From assembly GCF_000221185.1 (NCBI RefSeq), contig NC_015865.1:1488001-1552000 (forward strand): a stretch of 64,000 nucleotides of DNA. The letters run 5' to 3'. The stretch is from Thermococcus sp. 4557. Its GTDB lineage: Archaea > Methanobacteriota_B > Thermococci > Thermococcales > Thermococcaceae. Positions 49,258 through 58,804 of the stretch are shown one piece after another. Numbering within the stretch: the stretch's first letter is position 1; every line of letters begins with the position of its first letter. A program made the position numbers and the translations under genes. A model generated the notes under the pieces. That model did not search any database and was not told the DNA's origin. It saw only the letters and a list, made by a program, of their open reading frames with translations.

Positions 49258-50288
49258 CTCCTTCCCTCCATCCTCACCAGCAGGTAGATGAACGTCGGCG
49301 CGCCGAGGAAGGACGTCACTATGCCAACCGGGAGTATCATCGGCGACAGGATGAGCCTCGCGATGGTGTCAGCAGTTACAAGGAGGAGCGCCCCCGCCAG
49401 CGCCGATAGGGGAATCAGGAAGCGGTGGTCCCCGCCCGCCACCAGCCTCACCGCATGGGGGGCTATCAGGCCGACGAAGCCGATGACTCCGACGAAGGCA
49501 ACACTGACTGCGGTTATCAGGGCCGCGAGGAACGTGGAGATCAGCCTCACCCGCTCAACATCAACGCCAACGCTCTTCGCCACCTCGTCGCCCATGGCTG
49601 CGGCGTTCAGGTCCCAGCGCTTGACGATGAAGTACCCGAGGACCGGGATGAAGAGGGCCGCCATTATGGCGTCTTCCCTCCATGTGGCCCTGCCGAGGTC
49701 CCCAAAGCTCCAGTAAACCATGGCGGCGAGCTGTAGCTCGTCGGCGAAGTACTGGGCGAGGGTTGTCAGGGCCACGAACAGGGAGCTCATGGCGACGCCC
49801 GCTAGGATTATTGCCTCAGGGCTCAGTCCCCTAAGCTTCGCGAGGAGCAGTATCACCGCCGTGGCGCTTATGGCCCCCACGAAGGCGAAGAGTACGACCA
49901 CGTAGGGGTTGTCGAGGGATATCCTGCCGGAGCTCTCGGCGTAGCCGGCTCCGAGGAGTATCGCGAGGGAGGCCCCGAACATCGCACCGTGGGAAACCCC
50001 CATCGTGAAGGGCGTGGCCAGCGGGTTCCTGAGGAAGCCCTGCATGACGGCGCCGGCCACCGCCAGGGTGGCCCCCACGAGGAGGCCCGCGGCTATGCGG
50101 GGGAGCCTGACTTTCCAGACGACGAGACCAGCGCCCTCGCTCCCTCCCCCGAGGAGCGCCTCCAGAACCTCGCGGGGCGTGAGTTCATACGAGCCGTGGG
50201 AGAGGGAGTACAGGCTAACCAAGACGGTGAGGAGAAAGAGGAAAAGACCAATGGAGAGCTTTTTGGCGGTGTACCTCTCGTAGTCCAT
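49254..50288 (-). CDS. FecCD-type ABC transporter permease
   Basis: 344-residue permease with about ten membrane helices and the FecCD family core (LPRIAAGLLVGATLAVAGAVMQGFLRNPLATPFTMGVSHGAMFGA; FVGLIAPHAVRLVAGGDHRFLIPLSALAGALLLV). It works as a homodimer with the following ATPase. ATG 50288, 5 nt after the binding-protein stop, is used; a GTG at 50297 overlapping that stop is possible. Confidence 0.93.
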   Translation of the reverse strand: MDYERYTAKKLSIGLFLFLLTVLVSLYSLSHGSYELTPREVLEALLGGGSEGAGLVVWKVRLPRIAAGLLVGATLAVAGAVMQGFLRNPLATPFTMGVSHGAMFGASLAILLGAGYAESSGRISLDNPYVVVLFAFVGAISATAVILLLAKLRGLSPEAIILAGVAMSSLFVALTTLAQYFADELQLAAMVYWSFGDLGRATWREDAIMAALFIPVLGYFIVKRWDLNAAAMGDEVAKSVGVDVERVRLISTFLAALITAVSVAFVGVIGFVGLIAPHAVRLVAGGDHRFLIPLSALAGALLLVTADTIARLILSPMILPVGIVTSFLGAPTFIYLLVRMEGRR

Positions 50289-50293
50289 GGTGA

Positions 50294-51433
50294 TCACGGC
50301 GACGTCGGTAGTGAGTGCTTCACGGTTCCGTTGGAGAGGTCTACCCTCCCGAAACCTCCGAACTGGTCCGCCATGACGGCGTAAACTGGCTTTCCGAGGA
50401 GGAACCGGTATATCTCGTCCGCCTTCTCGGCCGGGTCTACGTCTTTAAAGCGCTCGGGATAGAGGACTTTTCCTATGAAGTAGGCATCCGCCAGGGCCGT
50501 GCCTATGTTGGTGGTGTAGAAGTTGTACGGCAGTATGCCGTAAACGTTGCCCTCCTTCACGGCGCTGAGGGAGTTGTAGAAGTCGGGGTTCTTTTTATAG
50601 TCGTCGAGGACGAGTTTTAGGCCGCCTTCGTCTATGAAGATGTACTCTGGCTGCCATTCGAGGAGCTTCTCCACGTCGATGGATTTGTGGCCGCTCCCCA
50701 GCTCATTGGCGACGTTCTTTGCATGAACCGCCGCAAACGGCGGATACCCTGCCTCCGTACTCTCTATCCCGTGGGCGCCCTTGTAGCCGATGCCACCCAC
50801 GTATGCGCTCTTCGGCTCGACGCCTTCCGTGCGCTTCAGGAGGTCCTCCTGCGCGGATTTGAGGAAGGCTATGACCTCCCCGGCGCGCTCCTCCCTGTTG
50901 AGAATCTTGCCCGCCAGCTCGAGCGATTTGAACAGCTCCTCGTTATCGAAAGTTGCCAGCTCCCCGTAGCTGAGCACGACGACAGGTATTCCCGTCTTCT
51001 CCTCTACCTCGTCCGCGGTCTTGACATCGACATAGGTGATGAACATCACGTCCGGTTCGAGCTTTATCAGGGCCTCGAAATCCGGCAGCTTTCCGGGGCC
51101 GCCAGGACCTATACTGGGAAGCTCTTTAAGCTCCGGATGGGCGATGATGTACGGCCTCCCGAAACTGTAGCGCTTTTCGAAGTCCTCCACCCCAACGACC
51201 ATGTCGCTTGCGTTGAGGTAGACGACCAGCCTGAGCGCACCCGGCCCCGCCGCAACGACCCTTTCAACGTGGGCCGGAACCTCTACTGTCCTTCCCAGCG
51301 CATCGGTGACGGTTATGGTTCCAGTCGCGGTTTCTGATCCGCTTTTCTCGGCGGTATTTCCAATGCACCCGCTCAGAGAGACGGTCAGCAGTATGAGGAA
51401 AACCGCGAGCAGCCGTTTCATAGCTTTCCCCAT
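50294..51433 (-). CDS. metal-chelate ABC transporter substrate-binding lipoprotein
   Basis: 379-residue exported binding protein. A lipoprotein signal [19 protein letters not shown] is followed by a Thr/Ser linker and a periplasmic-binding fold of the TroA/FecB class ([60 protein letters not shown]). Such proteins bind siderophores, haem, cobalamin or, in the MolA group, molybdate and tungstate. GGGGGTGCTGAC precedes the ATG, 1 nt after the fmdE stop. Confidence 0.9.
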   Translation of the reverse strand: MGKAMKRLLAVFLILLTVSLSGCIGNTAEKSGSETATGTITVTDALGRTVEVPAHVERVVAAGPGALRLVVYLNASDMVVGVEDFEKRYSFGRPYIIAHPELKELPSIGPGGPGKLPDFEALIKLEPDVMFITYVDVKTADEVEEKTGIPVVVLSYGELATFDNEELFKSLELAGKILNREERAGEVIAFLKSAQEDLLKRTEGVEPKSAYVGGIGYKGAHGIESTEAGYPPFAAVHAKNVANELGSGHKSIDVEKLLEWQPEYIFIDEGGLKLVLDDYKKNPDFYNSLSAVKEGNVYGILPYNFYTTNIGTALADAYFIGKVLYPERFKDVDPAEKADEIYRFLLGKPVYAVMADQFGGFGRVDLSNGTVKHSLPTSP

Positions 51434-51434
51434 G

Positions 51435-52139
51435 TCAGCACCCCCTTGGAGCGGTTTGGTTGATCTCCACTATGCCCTTACCGATGACCCCCAGGTACGC
51501 CTCGCCGGCGCAGCGGAGGCAGAAGGGTTCGCCGTTTATGTAAACCGCCTTCGACTCCATTAACAGCTCGCCGCACTTCGAGCAGCGGACGCTCTCAACT
51601 ATTGGCGCCTGTTCTATGGGAGGAATCTTTACGCCCTCGATTTTGAATTCTTCCTTGGGGAGGTGGAGCATGGTTCTCGCCGCCCTCTCCCACAGCTCCC
51701 ACAGGCGCTTTCTCTCATCCTCGGTTCCCCTCCGCTCCCTGACGACTTTGTTGAACAGCTCGAGGGCCCCGGGTGGGTAGTACCTCCTCAGCTTTTCTCC
51801 GTCTGCGTAAACCCTGACGCCCTCCCATGTGGAGCGCTTTACGAGTGTCAGGGCGGTTTTTCCAAGGTCGATGTACACCAGCGAATTGTTGCCGAGGGTG
51901 CAGCCCGTGGCTACTTGAACGCCGTCTGTGAAGCAGCTGTTGATCTCGACTATCGCGAGTATGGACTCATCGACGCTGCCCGAGTAGTCGAGCCTCCCAA
52001 CCCCGAGCTCCTCCATCGCTATCAGCGACGCTCTTATTCCCAGCGCGAGGTAGGGGCAAACGTGGCCGTGGAACTCTCTCGCGTGTTCCAGTATCGCATC
52101 AGCGTTTCCCTCCGCCACCAACCTGTTGAGCTCAAGCAT
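51435..52139 (-). CDS. FmdE family zinc protein
   Basis: 234-residue FmdE protein (family named after an open frame of the methanogen molybdenum formylmethanofuran dehydrogenase operon). The N-terminal domain has the conserved [14 protein letters not shown] and [19 protein letters not shown], with His and Cys ligands. A C-terminal treble-clef zinc finger follows (CSKCGELL…CLRCAG). No dehydrogenase is nearby. It is the first gene of the FecBCD-type operon, suggesting that it handles the transported metal or cofactor. GTGATACA precedes the ATG. Confidence 0.9.
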   Translation of the reverse strand: MLELNRLVAEGNADAILEHAREFHGHVCPYLALGIRASLIAMEELGVGRLDYSGSVDESILAIVEINSCFTDGVQVATGCTLGNNSLVYIDLGKTALTLVKRSTWEGVRVYADGEKLRRYYPPGALELFNKVVRERRGTEDERKRLWELWERAARTMLHLPKEEFKIEGVKIPPIEQAPIVESVRCSKCGELLMESKAVYINGEPFCLRCAGEAYLGVIGKGIVEINQTAPRGC

Positions 52140-52175
52140 TGTATCACCAATTTTGGGTTGAGTGGCACGATTTTT

Positions 52176-52198
52176 AACACTTTTTTGATATTAGTGTT
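52176..52198. promoter_or_regulatory. candidate operator of the fmdE-ABC operon
   Basis: AACACT and AGTGTT, perfect 6-bp arms with an 11-nt spacer, lie 37-59 nt upstream of the fmdE start, in the AT-rich promoter region (TAATATCAAAAAAG on the minus strand). The spacing fits a dimeric regulator binding one helical turn and a half apart. A metal- or oxyanion-sensing repressor would make sense. Just upstream is a GCCGG/CCGGC hairpin (52218-52231), perhaps the mobA terminator. Confidence 0.45.
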
Positions 52199-52251
52199 AT
52201 GAACAAAAGGTTGAATAGCCGGGTTTCCGGCAAGAGGCAGGACACCGGGGT

Positions 52252-52842
52252 CTAAACGTTTCTCCCCTTCAGCTTTCCAACGTCCCCGCGGGTGTTCACG
52301 TTGAAGAAGCTCTCCCGCCATTCCTCCGGCAGTTCCTCGATGTCCACGTAACAGGCGTCGCTTTCCCGCACGGCCCTGTTTATAGCGTAGTTTCCCGCCT
52401 CAATCTTTTCCCAGAGAAGCGGGAGGAACTCCTGAGAATACGCCGCATGGAGCGGTTCGAGGTAGCCGTTGCTCCAGCGCGGCACGCAGGCGATTTTTCC
52501 ACTCTTCCTGAATTTAGAGACGATGAAATCAACGAACTCGGGGACGATGAGAGGCATGTCCCCGGCCACCACGAAGGCATCGCCGAGGCCCAGCGCGGTG
52601 TAGATGCCGCCTATCGGGCCGATCATGAGTGTATCGACGAGGACGTCGTAGCCGAGCGCTCGAATCCTGTCGGCGTTCTCCCTGGATGGAATTACGACTA
52701 TCCCATCTATTCCCCTCGCCAGCTCAAGCCTCTCAATCGTGTGGAGGATGAGGGGCTTCCCGTCGATTCTGACCAGGAGCTTGTCGCCCCCGAAGCGCCT
52801 GCTCCTGCCCCCAGCCAGAACCGCCGCGATCACGCCTCGCAC
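52252..52842 (-). CDS. mobA: molybdenum cofactor guanylyltransferase
   Basis: 196-residue nucleotidyltransferase transferring GMP to molybdopterin (or tungsten pterin). It has the GTP-binding LAGGRSRRFGGDKLL at the N-terminus, the GDMPLI metal motif (VVAGDMPLIVPEFVDF), and the C-terminal NVNTRGDVGKLK. AOR-type enzymes such as GAPOR use a non-nucleotide bis-pterin, so MobA should serve other enzymes, for example formate dehydrogenase. The gene precedes, in the direction of transcription, the fmdE-ABC operon, 112 nt away. Confidence 0.9.
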   Translation of the reverse strand: MRGVIAAVLAGGRSRRFGGDKLLVRIDGKPLILHTIERLELARGIDGIVVIPSRENADRIRALGYDVLVDTLMIGPIGGIYTALGLGDAFVVAGDMPLIVPEFVDFIVSKFRKSGKIACVPRWSNGYLEPLHAAYSQEFLPLLWEKIEAGNYAINRAVRESDACYVDIEELPEEWRESFFNVNTRGDVGKLKGRNV

Positions 52843-52943
52843 CTCGGAACGGGCTGCTTTGAGGATACCTCACTAAAAGAACCGCCGGCTGACGTTGCAT
52901 CTCTTTTAACTGCATCAAAATGGGGAAACAAAAGGGGAGGAGC

Positions 52944-53939
52944 TCACTCCTCCGGCTTCGGGAGGGTGACCTCGACGCCGATGGTCCTCCACATGGCCTT
53001 GATCTGCTCGCGCATGACGTCTATAGCCTCGGGCTGCTTGAAGAGGTGCTTGAACCTGCCCTGGAGCTTGAGGTACTCCTCGATGGGCTTCTTGAACTCG
53101 ATGGCAACAACCCTGCCGCCCTCGCGCTTGACCTTGGCGCCTCCTCCCGGAGCCTGTATCTTGATGTTCCAGATGTCGCCGTTCTCGATCTCGAAGAGCG
53201 GCCAGACACCGGTCTCGATGGCGAGCCTGGCTATCTCGACACCCTTCTCGAGCGGGCTCTTCCATCCGGTCGGGCAGGTACACTGGACCTGGACGAAGGC
53301 CGGGCCGTCCACCTTGGCGGCCTTCTTCATCTTCTTGACGAAGTCGAACGGGTTGCCTATGCTGGCGGTCGCGACATAGGGAACCTGGTGGGCGGCGGCG
53401 ATGAGGGCGACCCACTTCTTGGGCTTGTCCTCACCGATGGAGTACTTGCCCGGCGGGCTGGTGGTGGTCCAGGCACCGTAGGGGGTGGAGCTTGACCTCT
53501 GGATTCCGGTGTTCATGTAGGCCTCGTTGTCGTACATGAGGTAAACGACGTTGTGCCAGCGCTCGAGCATACCGCTGAGGGCCTGCATACCGATGTCAGC
53601 TGTACCGCCGTCACCGCCTATGGCGAGTATCTTGCCCTTCCTGCCGAGCTTCTTCCAGGCGGCCTCGACACCGCTGGCTGCAGCAGCGGCGTTCTCGAAG
53701 GCGACGTGGACCCACGGGGCCTTCCAAGCGGTGTACGGGAAGACGGCTGAAACGACCTCCATACATCCGGTGGCCTGGGCTATGGCAAAGGCGTTCGGGT
53801 CGCCGTACTTCTCCTCCATGGCCTCGCTGAAGGCCTTGGTTGCAAGCCTGAGAGCGGTGGCACAGCCACAGCCGGCACAGGCGGCGTGACCGGGTGCCCA
53901 GTACTCGCGAGTGGTAATCGGGGGTTTTCTAACGGCCAT
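52944..53939 (-). CDS. porB: pyruvate:ferredoxin oxidoreductase, beta subunit
   Basis: 331-residue TPP-binding subunit of POR, which converts pyruvate and CoA to acetyl-CoA and CO2 with ferredoxin. [19 protein letters not shown] is the TPP/Mg motif; CAGCGCA near the start and a later Cys bind a 4Fe-4S cluster. ATG 53939 after GAGGTGATGAAG gives the length known in Pyrococcus. Last gene of the seven-gene POR/VOR cluster. Assignment to POR, not VOR, follows the conserved gene order. Confidence 0.94.
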   Translation of the reverse strand: MAVRKPPITTREYWAPGHAACAGCGCATALRLATKAFSEAMEEKYGDPNAFAIAQATGCMEVVSAVFPYTAWKAPWVHVAFENAAAAASGVEAAWKKLGRKGKILAIGGDGGTADIGMQALSGMLERWHNVVYLMYDNEAYMNTGIQRSSSTPYGAWTTTSPPGKYSIGEDKPKKWVALIAAAHQVPYVATASIGNPFDFVKKMKKAAKVDGPAFVQVQCTCPTGWKSPLEKGVEIARLAIETGVWPLFEIENGDIWNIKIQAPGGGAKVKREGGRVVAIEFKKPIEEYLKLQGRFKHLFKQPEAIDVMREQIKAMWRTIGVEVTLPKPEE

Positions 53940-53949
53940 CTTCATCACC

Positions 53950-55134
53950 TCACAGAATCTCCTTCCTCAGGCCGATCCAGTTGACCTCATCAACGGCCTC
54001 TCCGTTGAGGGCCTTCTGGGCAATCGCGAGGGCCTCGTCGAGGTCCTTGAAGGTGACGTCCCTTCCTCCAAGGCCGAGGATGAAGTCAACGATCTTCGGC
54101 TTCTCGCTCTCGTTGATGAGCGCCCTGCTGAAGTCCTGGAAGAGGGCTCCACCGACGCTGAAGGTGACATTCTTCTCGAGGAGCGCGAGAACCTTCGCCT
54201 TCTTGGCGAGCGCGCGAACCTCCTCGATCGGGAACGGTCTGTAAACGGTCATCTTGGCCGCGCCGACCTTGATGCCCTGCTCGCGGAGGTGGTCGACGTA
54301 CTCCTTAACGGTTCCGGCGAGTGAACCCATGGTGACAAAGATTATCTCGGCGTCCTCGGTCCTGTACTCCTCTATCTTCTGGTACTTCCTGCCGAACTTC
54401 TTCTCGAACTCCGCGAACGCCTCGTCTATGACCTTCCTGGCGTTCTCGTTGGCCTCCCAGACGGTGTACCTGGCCTCCATGTAGTGGGCCGGGAAGGCGA
54501 GGGTGCCCTGGGTTATCGGCCTGGCCGGGTCGAGGTAGGCGTACTTCGGCTCGTACTCGCCGAGGAACTCGTCGACGAGCTCCTGGTCCGGTATCTCGAC
54601 CGGCTCAACGGTGTGGGTCAGGATGAAGGCGTCGAATCCAACCATCGCCGGAAGAAGGACCTTCTCGTTCTCGGCGACCTTGTATGCGATGAGTATGAGG
54701 TCAAGGGCCTCCTGGTTGTTCTCGGCGTAGAACTGAAGCCAGCCGGTGTCGCGCTCGCTGATGGTGTCCTGCCAGTCGTTCCAGATGTTGATCGGAGCGC
54801 TCAGGGAGCGGTTTCCGACGGCGATGACTATCGGAAGCCTCATGCCTGCGGCTATGAAGAGTATCTCGTGCATGAGTGCCAGACCCTGGGAAGCGGTCGC
54901 GGTGAAGGTTCTGACTCCAGCCGCTGATGCACCGACACAGGCTGAAATCGCCGAGTGCTCGCTCTCGACCTTGATGAACTCGGCGTCGAGCTCTCCGTCG
55001 GCGACGAACTCACTGATCTTCTCCGGAACGAGCGTTGACGGGGTAATCGGGAACGCCGCTATGACCTTCGGCTTGGCGAGCTTGGCCGCCCAGGCGGCAG
55101 CCTCGTTGGCCTTCATAACCTTTCTTATCGGCAT
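53950..55134 (-). CDS. porA: pyruvate:ferredoxin oxidoreductase, alpha subunit
   Basis: 394-residue alpha subunit with the pyrimidine-binding N-terminal domain ([56 protein letters not shown]) and the C-terminal transketolase-like domain ([39 protein letters not shown]). GAGGTGGTGAAAG precedes the ATG. It lies between porD and porB with 10-11 nt gaps, so the three are one transcript. Confidence 0.95.
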   Translation of the reverse strand: MPIRKVMKANEAAAWAAKLAKPKVIAAFPITPSTLVPEKISEFVADGELDAEFIKVESEHSAISACVGASAAGVRTFTATASQGLALMHEILFIAAGMRLPIVIAVGNRSLSAPINIWNDWQDTISERDTGWLQFYAENNQEALDLILIAYKVAENEKVLLPAMVGFDAFILTHTVEPVEIPDQELVDEFLGEYEPKYAYLDPARPITQGTLAFPAHYMEARYTVWEANENARKVIDEAFAEFEKKFGRKYQKIEEYRTEDAEIIFVTMGSLAGTVKEYVDHLREQGIKVGAAKMTVYRPFPIEEVRALAKKAKVLALLEKNVTFSVGGALFQDFSRALINESEKPKIVDFILGLGGRDVTFKDLDEALAIAQKALNGEAVDEVNWIGLRKEIL

Positions 55135-55145
55135 CTTTCACCACC

Positions 55146-55463
55146 TCACTTGCTCTCCCTAACCATTATGATAGCGTCGGTCGGGCACTCGTTCGCGCAA
55201 ACTCCACAGCCCTTACAGTAGTCGTAGTCGAAGACCGGGTAGTTCTCCTCGTCGAGGTAGATAGCCGGCTCCGGGCAGTAGATGTAGCAGAGGTAGCAGC
55301 GGACGCACTTGTCCCGGTTGAACTCGGGCATGAAAACACGCCAGGAACCGGTCTTGTTTATGACGCTGCTCCCAGGGATGGTGGCTATCGCTCCAGGGGT
55401 CATCTTTTCGCTATACTCCTTCTGAACCCTCTCTATGTCGGCCTTAAACGGACTCTCGGCCAT
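55146..55463 (-). CDS. porD: pyruvate:ferredoxin oxidoreductase, delta (ferredoxin-like) subunit
   Basis: 105-residue 2x[4Fe-4S] subunit with CVRCYLCYIYCPEP and CKGCGVCANECPTD. ATG 55463 follows GAGGTGATAAGC; an open extension upstream is antisense-type noise in the vorB end. The 61-nt gap to vorB contains the TATA-like GGTTTAAGTTTCC (about 55494-55506, minus strand), so porDAB may also have its own promoter. Confidence 0.95.
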   Translation of the reverse strand: MAESPFKADIERVQKEYSEKMTPGAIATIPGSSVINKTGSWRVFMPEFNRDKCVRCYLCYIYCPEPAIYLDEENYPVFDYDYCKGCGVCANECPTDAIIMVRESK

Positions 55464-55524
55464 GCTTATCACCTCGGGTGAATTATCAGATGGAAACTTA
55501 AACCTTGGGGTAAAGATGGAAAGC

Positions 55525-56460
55525 TCAGCCGAAGATCTCGGCGAGCTTCTTGAGCTTCTCCCACTCGTGGTTGACCCACTGCTGGAGGATCTCAATGTCC
55601 TCCTTGGTCATGTACTTGAACCTGCCCTGGTACTTGAGGAACTCCTCTATCGGCTTCGGCTCCTTCTTCGGTGAGGGCATGTTGATCTTGTACTTTCCGT
55701 TCTCGTACTCGAAGAGCGGGAAGTATGCGGTCTGAACGGCGAGCCTCGCGAGCTCGATGCTCTTGTCGGTCGGTGAGCGCCAGCCCGTTGGGCATGGACT
55801 GAAGAGCTGTATGAAGCTCGGTCCCGGGGTGTCCCTGGCCTTCTTGAGCTTCCTTATGAAGTCCTCCGGATAGGCGACGCTTGCGGTGGCAGCGTAGGGT
55901 ATCTCGTGGGCGATGACGATGTCGATGACCTTCTTCTTGTGCCTCTTCTCGAGGAAGTGCTTCTTTCCGCCAGGGGTGTTGGTGGTCCAGGCACCGTAGG
56001 GAGTCGAACCGGACCTCTGGATTCCGGTGTTCATGTAGGCCTCGTTGTCGTACATGATGTAGAGCGCGTCGTGGCCCCTCTCGAGGAATCCGCTGAGGGC
56101 CTGGAGACCTATGTCCGCGGTACCGCCGTCGCCGGCCCAGCCGACGACCATGACGCCGTCCTCACCTTTAACCTTGTAGCCCTTGACCTTGAGGGCCGCC
56201 TCGATACCGCTCATAACCGCACCGGTGGTCTCAAAGGCCGTGTGGAAGAGCGGGGCGTCGAGGGTTGAGTACGGCCACGCACCGGCTATGATGGTCGAAC
56301 AGCACGCGGGGATTGTGAAGATGGTCTTCTTGCCGTAGGTCTTGAGCACGTAGCGAAGACCCAGGGAAGCGCCACATCCCTGGCAGGCGGTGTGGCCTGC
56401 GTAAAAGTGCTCATCAGCTGGAATGCTCAACCTCTTCTTAACGTTCTCGGGAATCTCCAT
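55525..56460 (-). CDS. vorB: 2-ketoisovalerate:ferredoxin oxidoreductase, beta subunit
   Basis: 311-residue TPP subunit of VOR, which oxidises branched-chain 2-ketoacids to acyl-CoA during peptide growth. CQGCGAS near residue 25 and [22 protein letters not shown] are the cluster and TPP motifs. It is a clear paralogue of porB. ATG 56460 has AGAGGTGAGAAAG in front, 5 nt after the vorA stop. Confidence 0.93.
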   Translation of the reverse strand: MEIPENVKKRLSIPADEHFYAGHTACQGCGASLGLRYVLKTYGKKTIFTIPACCSTIIAGAWPYSTLDAPLFHTAFETTGAVMSGIEAALKVKGYKVKGEDGVMVVGWAGDGGTADIGLQALSGFLERGHDALYIMYDNEAYMNTGIQRSGSTPYGAWTTNTPGGKKHFLEKRHKKKVIDIVIAHEIPYAATASVAYPEDFIRKLKKARDTPGPSFIQLFSPCPTGWRSPTDKSIELARLAVQTAYFPLFEYENGKYKINMPSPKKEPKPIEEFLKYQGRFKYMTKEDIEILQQWVNHEWEKLKKLAEIFG

Positions 56461-56465
56461 CTTTC

Positions 56466-57653
56466 TCACCTCTTAAGGTGGTACCAGTCCACCTCTACAT
56501 CAAGCTCTCCCTTATCGATGATTGCCTTCATGTTCTCGGCGATCTTCCTGACGTCGTTTACGGTGAAGTCCCTTCCTCCAAGGCCGACGATGTAGTTCTT
56601 CATGAGCGGCTTTGCGTCGGTGTTGTAGAGCACTCCCTTGGCCTCGTTGAAGAGTATGCCCTCCTGGCCGAAGGAGAAGTTCCTGTCGAGGACCGCTATG
56701 GCCTGGACGTCCTTGGCGAGCTCGTAGAGCTCCTCGCTCGGGAACGGCCTGAACCAGCGCACCTTGGCCGCGCCGACCTTGTAGCCCTCCTCGCGGAGAA
56801 CATCGACGGCCTGCTTGACGGTTCCCATGAGCGAGCCCATACCCATGAAGACGAAGTCGGCATCCTCTGTCCTGTAGAGCTCGATCATCTGGCTGTAGTC
56901 CCTTCCAAAGCGCTCGCCGAACTCCTTGCCGACCTCGTGGATGACCTTCTTGGCGTCTTCCATGGCCTTGGCGAGCTTGTAGCGGAACTCGTAGTAGTCG
57001 TTCGGGGTTCCGAGGGCACCCACTGATATCGGGTTGTCGAAGTCGGTGAGGGTGTAGAGCGGCTTCCTTGGCGGGAGGAACTCATCAACGAGCTCCTGGG
57101 GAATCATCTCGACGACGTCGTAGGTGTGGCTCAGTATGAAGGCGCTCTCGATGACCATGGCCGGGAGGTTGACGGTCTCGGCTATCTTGAAGGCCATCAG
57201 AACGCCGTCGTAAACCTCCTGGTTGTTCTCGGCGTAGAACTGCATCCAGCCGGTGTCTCTCTGGGAGAGGCTGTCGGTCTGGTCATCCCAGACGCTCCAC
57301 GGCGGGGCCATGGCACGGTTGACGTCGACCATGACTATCGGGAGCCTCGCGCCGGCGGCCCAGTGGAGCATCTCGTGCATGAGTGCCAGACCCTGGGCGG
57401 AGGTTGCCGTGAACGCCCTTGCGCCGGTTGCGGAGGCGCCTATGCTGGCCGCCATGGCGGAGTGCTCGCTCTCGACGGGGACGTACTGGATGTTGTCAAT
57501 CTCTCCGTTGGCTATGAACTCGGCTATCTTCTCAATGATGCTGGTCTGAGGGGTGATCGGGTAAGCCGCGACGACCTCAACGCGCGCGTGCTTAACGGCG
57601 TAAGCGGCCGCGTAGTTACCGCTCACGACCTTCCTAACGGGTTTGTACTCCAT
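56466..57653 (-). CDS. vorA: 2-ketoisovalerate:ferredoxin oxidoreductase, alpha subunit
   Basis: 395-residue alpha subunit, paralogue of porA ([105 protein letters not shown]). ATG 57653 follows GAGGTGTTGGTT, which overlaps the vorD stop region. Specificity for VOR is taken from cluster order (porG-vorD-vorA-vorB-porD-porA-porB), known from Pyrococcus. Confidence 0.93.
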   Translation of the reverse strand: MEYKPVRKVVSGNYAAAYAVKHARVEVVAAYPITPQTSIIEKIAEFIANGEIDNIQYVPVESEHSAMAASIGASATGARAFTATSAQGLALMHEMLHWAAGARLPIVMVDVNRAMAPPWSVWDDQTDSLSQRDTGWMQFYAENNQEVYDGVLMAFKIAETVNLPAMVIESAFILSHTYDVVEMIPQELVDEFLPPRKPLYTLTDFDNPISVGALGTPNDYYEFRYKLAKAMEDAKKVIHEVGKEFGERFGRDYSQMIELYRTEDADFVFMGMGSLMGTVKQAVDVLREEGYKVGAAKVRWFRPFPSEELYELAKDVQAIAVLDRNFSFGQEGILFNEAKGVLYNTDAKPLMKNYIVGLGGRDFTVNDVRKIAENMKAIIDKGELDVEVDWYHLKR

Positions 57654-57663
57654 AACCAACACC

Positions 57664-57981
57664 TCACTTCTCCTCTTTCTCCATGGTTATTGCCTTGGTC
57701 GGGCACTCGTTCGCACAGATGCCGCAGCCCTTACAGTAGTCGTAATCAACTCCCACGTAGCCGTCCTCGCGGATGAATATGGCCGGCTCCGGGCAGAACT
57801 TCCAGCAGATGTAGCACTTGACGCACTTGTCGTCATCGATGACCGGGATGAATGTCCTCCAGTCTCCAGTGAAGTTGCTGAGGGTTGTTCCCAGACTCAC
57901 CGGGGCCTCTGGATACTCGTCCACGCTCTTGAGGACGATCTTGGTGGCCCCTTCTTTCTTTTCACCGAACAGCGTGTTCAA
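57664..57981 (-). CDS. vorD: 2-ketoisovalerate:ferredoxin oxidoreductase, delta (ferredoxin-like) subunit
   Basis: 105-residue ferredoxin-like subunit with CVKCYICWKFCPEP and CKGCGICANECPTK. A TTG start at 57981 (NTLFGEKKEGATKIVLKSVDEYPEAP…) is preferred, because AGGTGGTGATAAGG stands right before it and the length then equals porD. GTG codons at 57993 and 57990 lie inside that site. Expression probably depends on the porG promoter. Confidence 0.92.
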   Translation of the reverse strand: MNTLFGEKKEGATKIVLKSVDEYPEAPVSLGTTLSNFTGDWRTFIPVIDDDKCVKCYICWKFCPEPAIFIREDGYVGVDYDYCKGCGICANECPTKAITMEKEEK

Positions 57982-58023
57982 CCTTATCACCACCTTGTTT
58001 GGGTTAAGGGTAAGGAAAGAAGA

Positions 58024-58581
58024 TCAGAGCTCGTAGATGACGGTCTTGTTAAAGGCTTCCTCTGCGGCCTTGGCGTTCTTCTCTCCGAGGGCGCCGGAGA
58101 AGACGTCCTGGATGGCCTTCTGGACGTGCTCGAGGCTGACGACACCGGTGGCCTTGGAGACCGCACCGAGGATCGAGGTGTTGGTGATCGGCAGTCCAAG
58201 GACGTCGAGGGCTATGGTGGTGGCGTCAACGAGCGCGAGCTTGGCCGGCTTCTTCTTGAGCTTCTCAAGGACTTCCTCCTTGCTCTTCTCTGTGTTGATG
58301 ATGACTATTCCGCCGTCCTTGAGACCGGCGGTGACATCGACGGTGTCGAGAAGGCTCGGGTCGAGGACGACCACGATGTCCGGCTCGTAGATCTGGGTCT
58401 TGATCCTTATCGGCTTCTCGTCGATCCTGGTGAAAGCGGTAACTGGCGCTCCACGCCTCTCAACACCGAAGAACGGGAACGCCTGGACGTACTTGCCCTC
58501 AAGGAAAGCAGCCGAGGCTAGTATGTTGGCAGCGGTAACGGCACCCTGTCCACCTCTACCGTGAAAACGAATCTCGATCAT
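58024..58581 (-). CDS. porG: POR/VOR shared gamma subunit
   Basis: 185-residue gamma subunit used by both POR and VOR ([69 protein letters not shown]). First gene of the cluster; GGAGGCAGAGAAG precedes the ATG. The promoter is likely CTTAAATAAATGC at about 58627-58639 on the minus strand. Only one gamma gene is present, as in Pyrococcus, so the two enzymes must share it. Confidence 0.96.
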
Positions 58582-58804
58582 CTTCTCTGCCTCCTTAAAT
58601 TTGTCAAAGTTTATTCATCCAATGCATTTATTTAAGTTTCGGTATTGGCTTAAGCTCCCTTCGGCAGCTGTCTTTGGGTAGGCGTGAACGTTGTCAGTCG
58701 TCAATGGTAAAAAGCGGTCATCGTTTCCCGAAAAAAGTTCGCCCGCTAAATTTTTAAATCCATAAACTACAGGCTGGTATATAGACTATATAGCGGTGGT
58801 TAAA

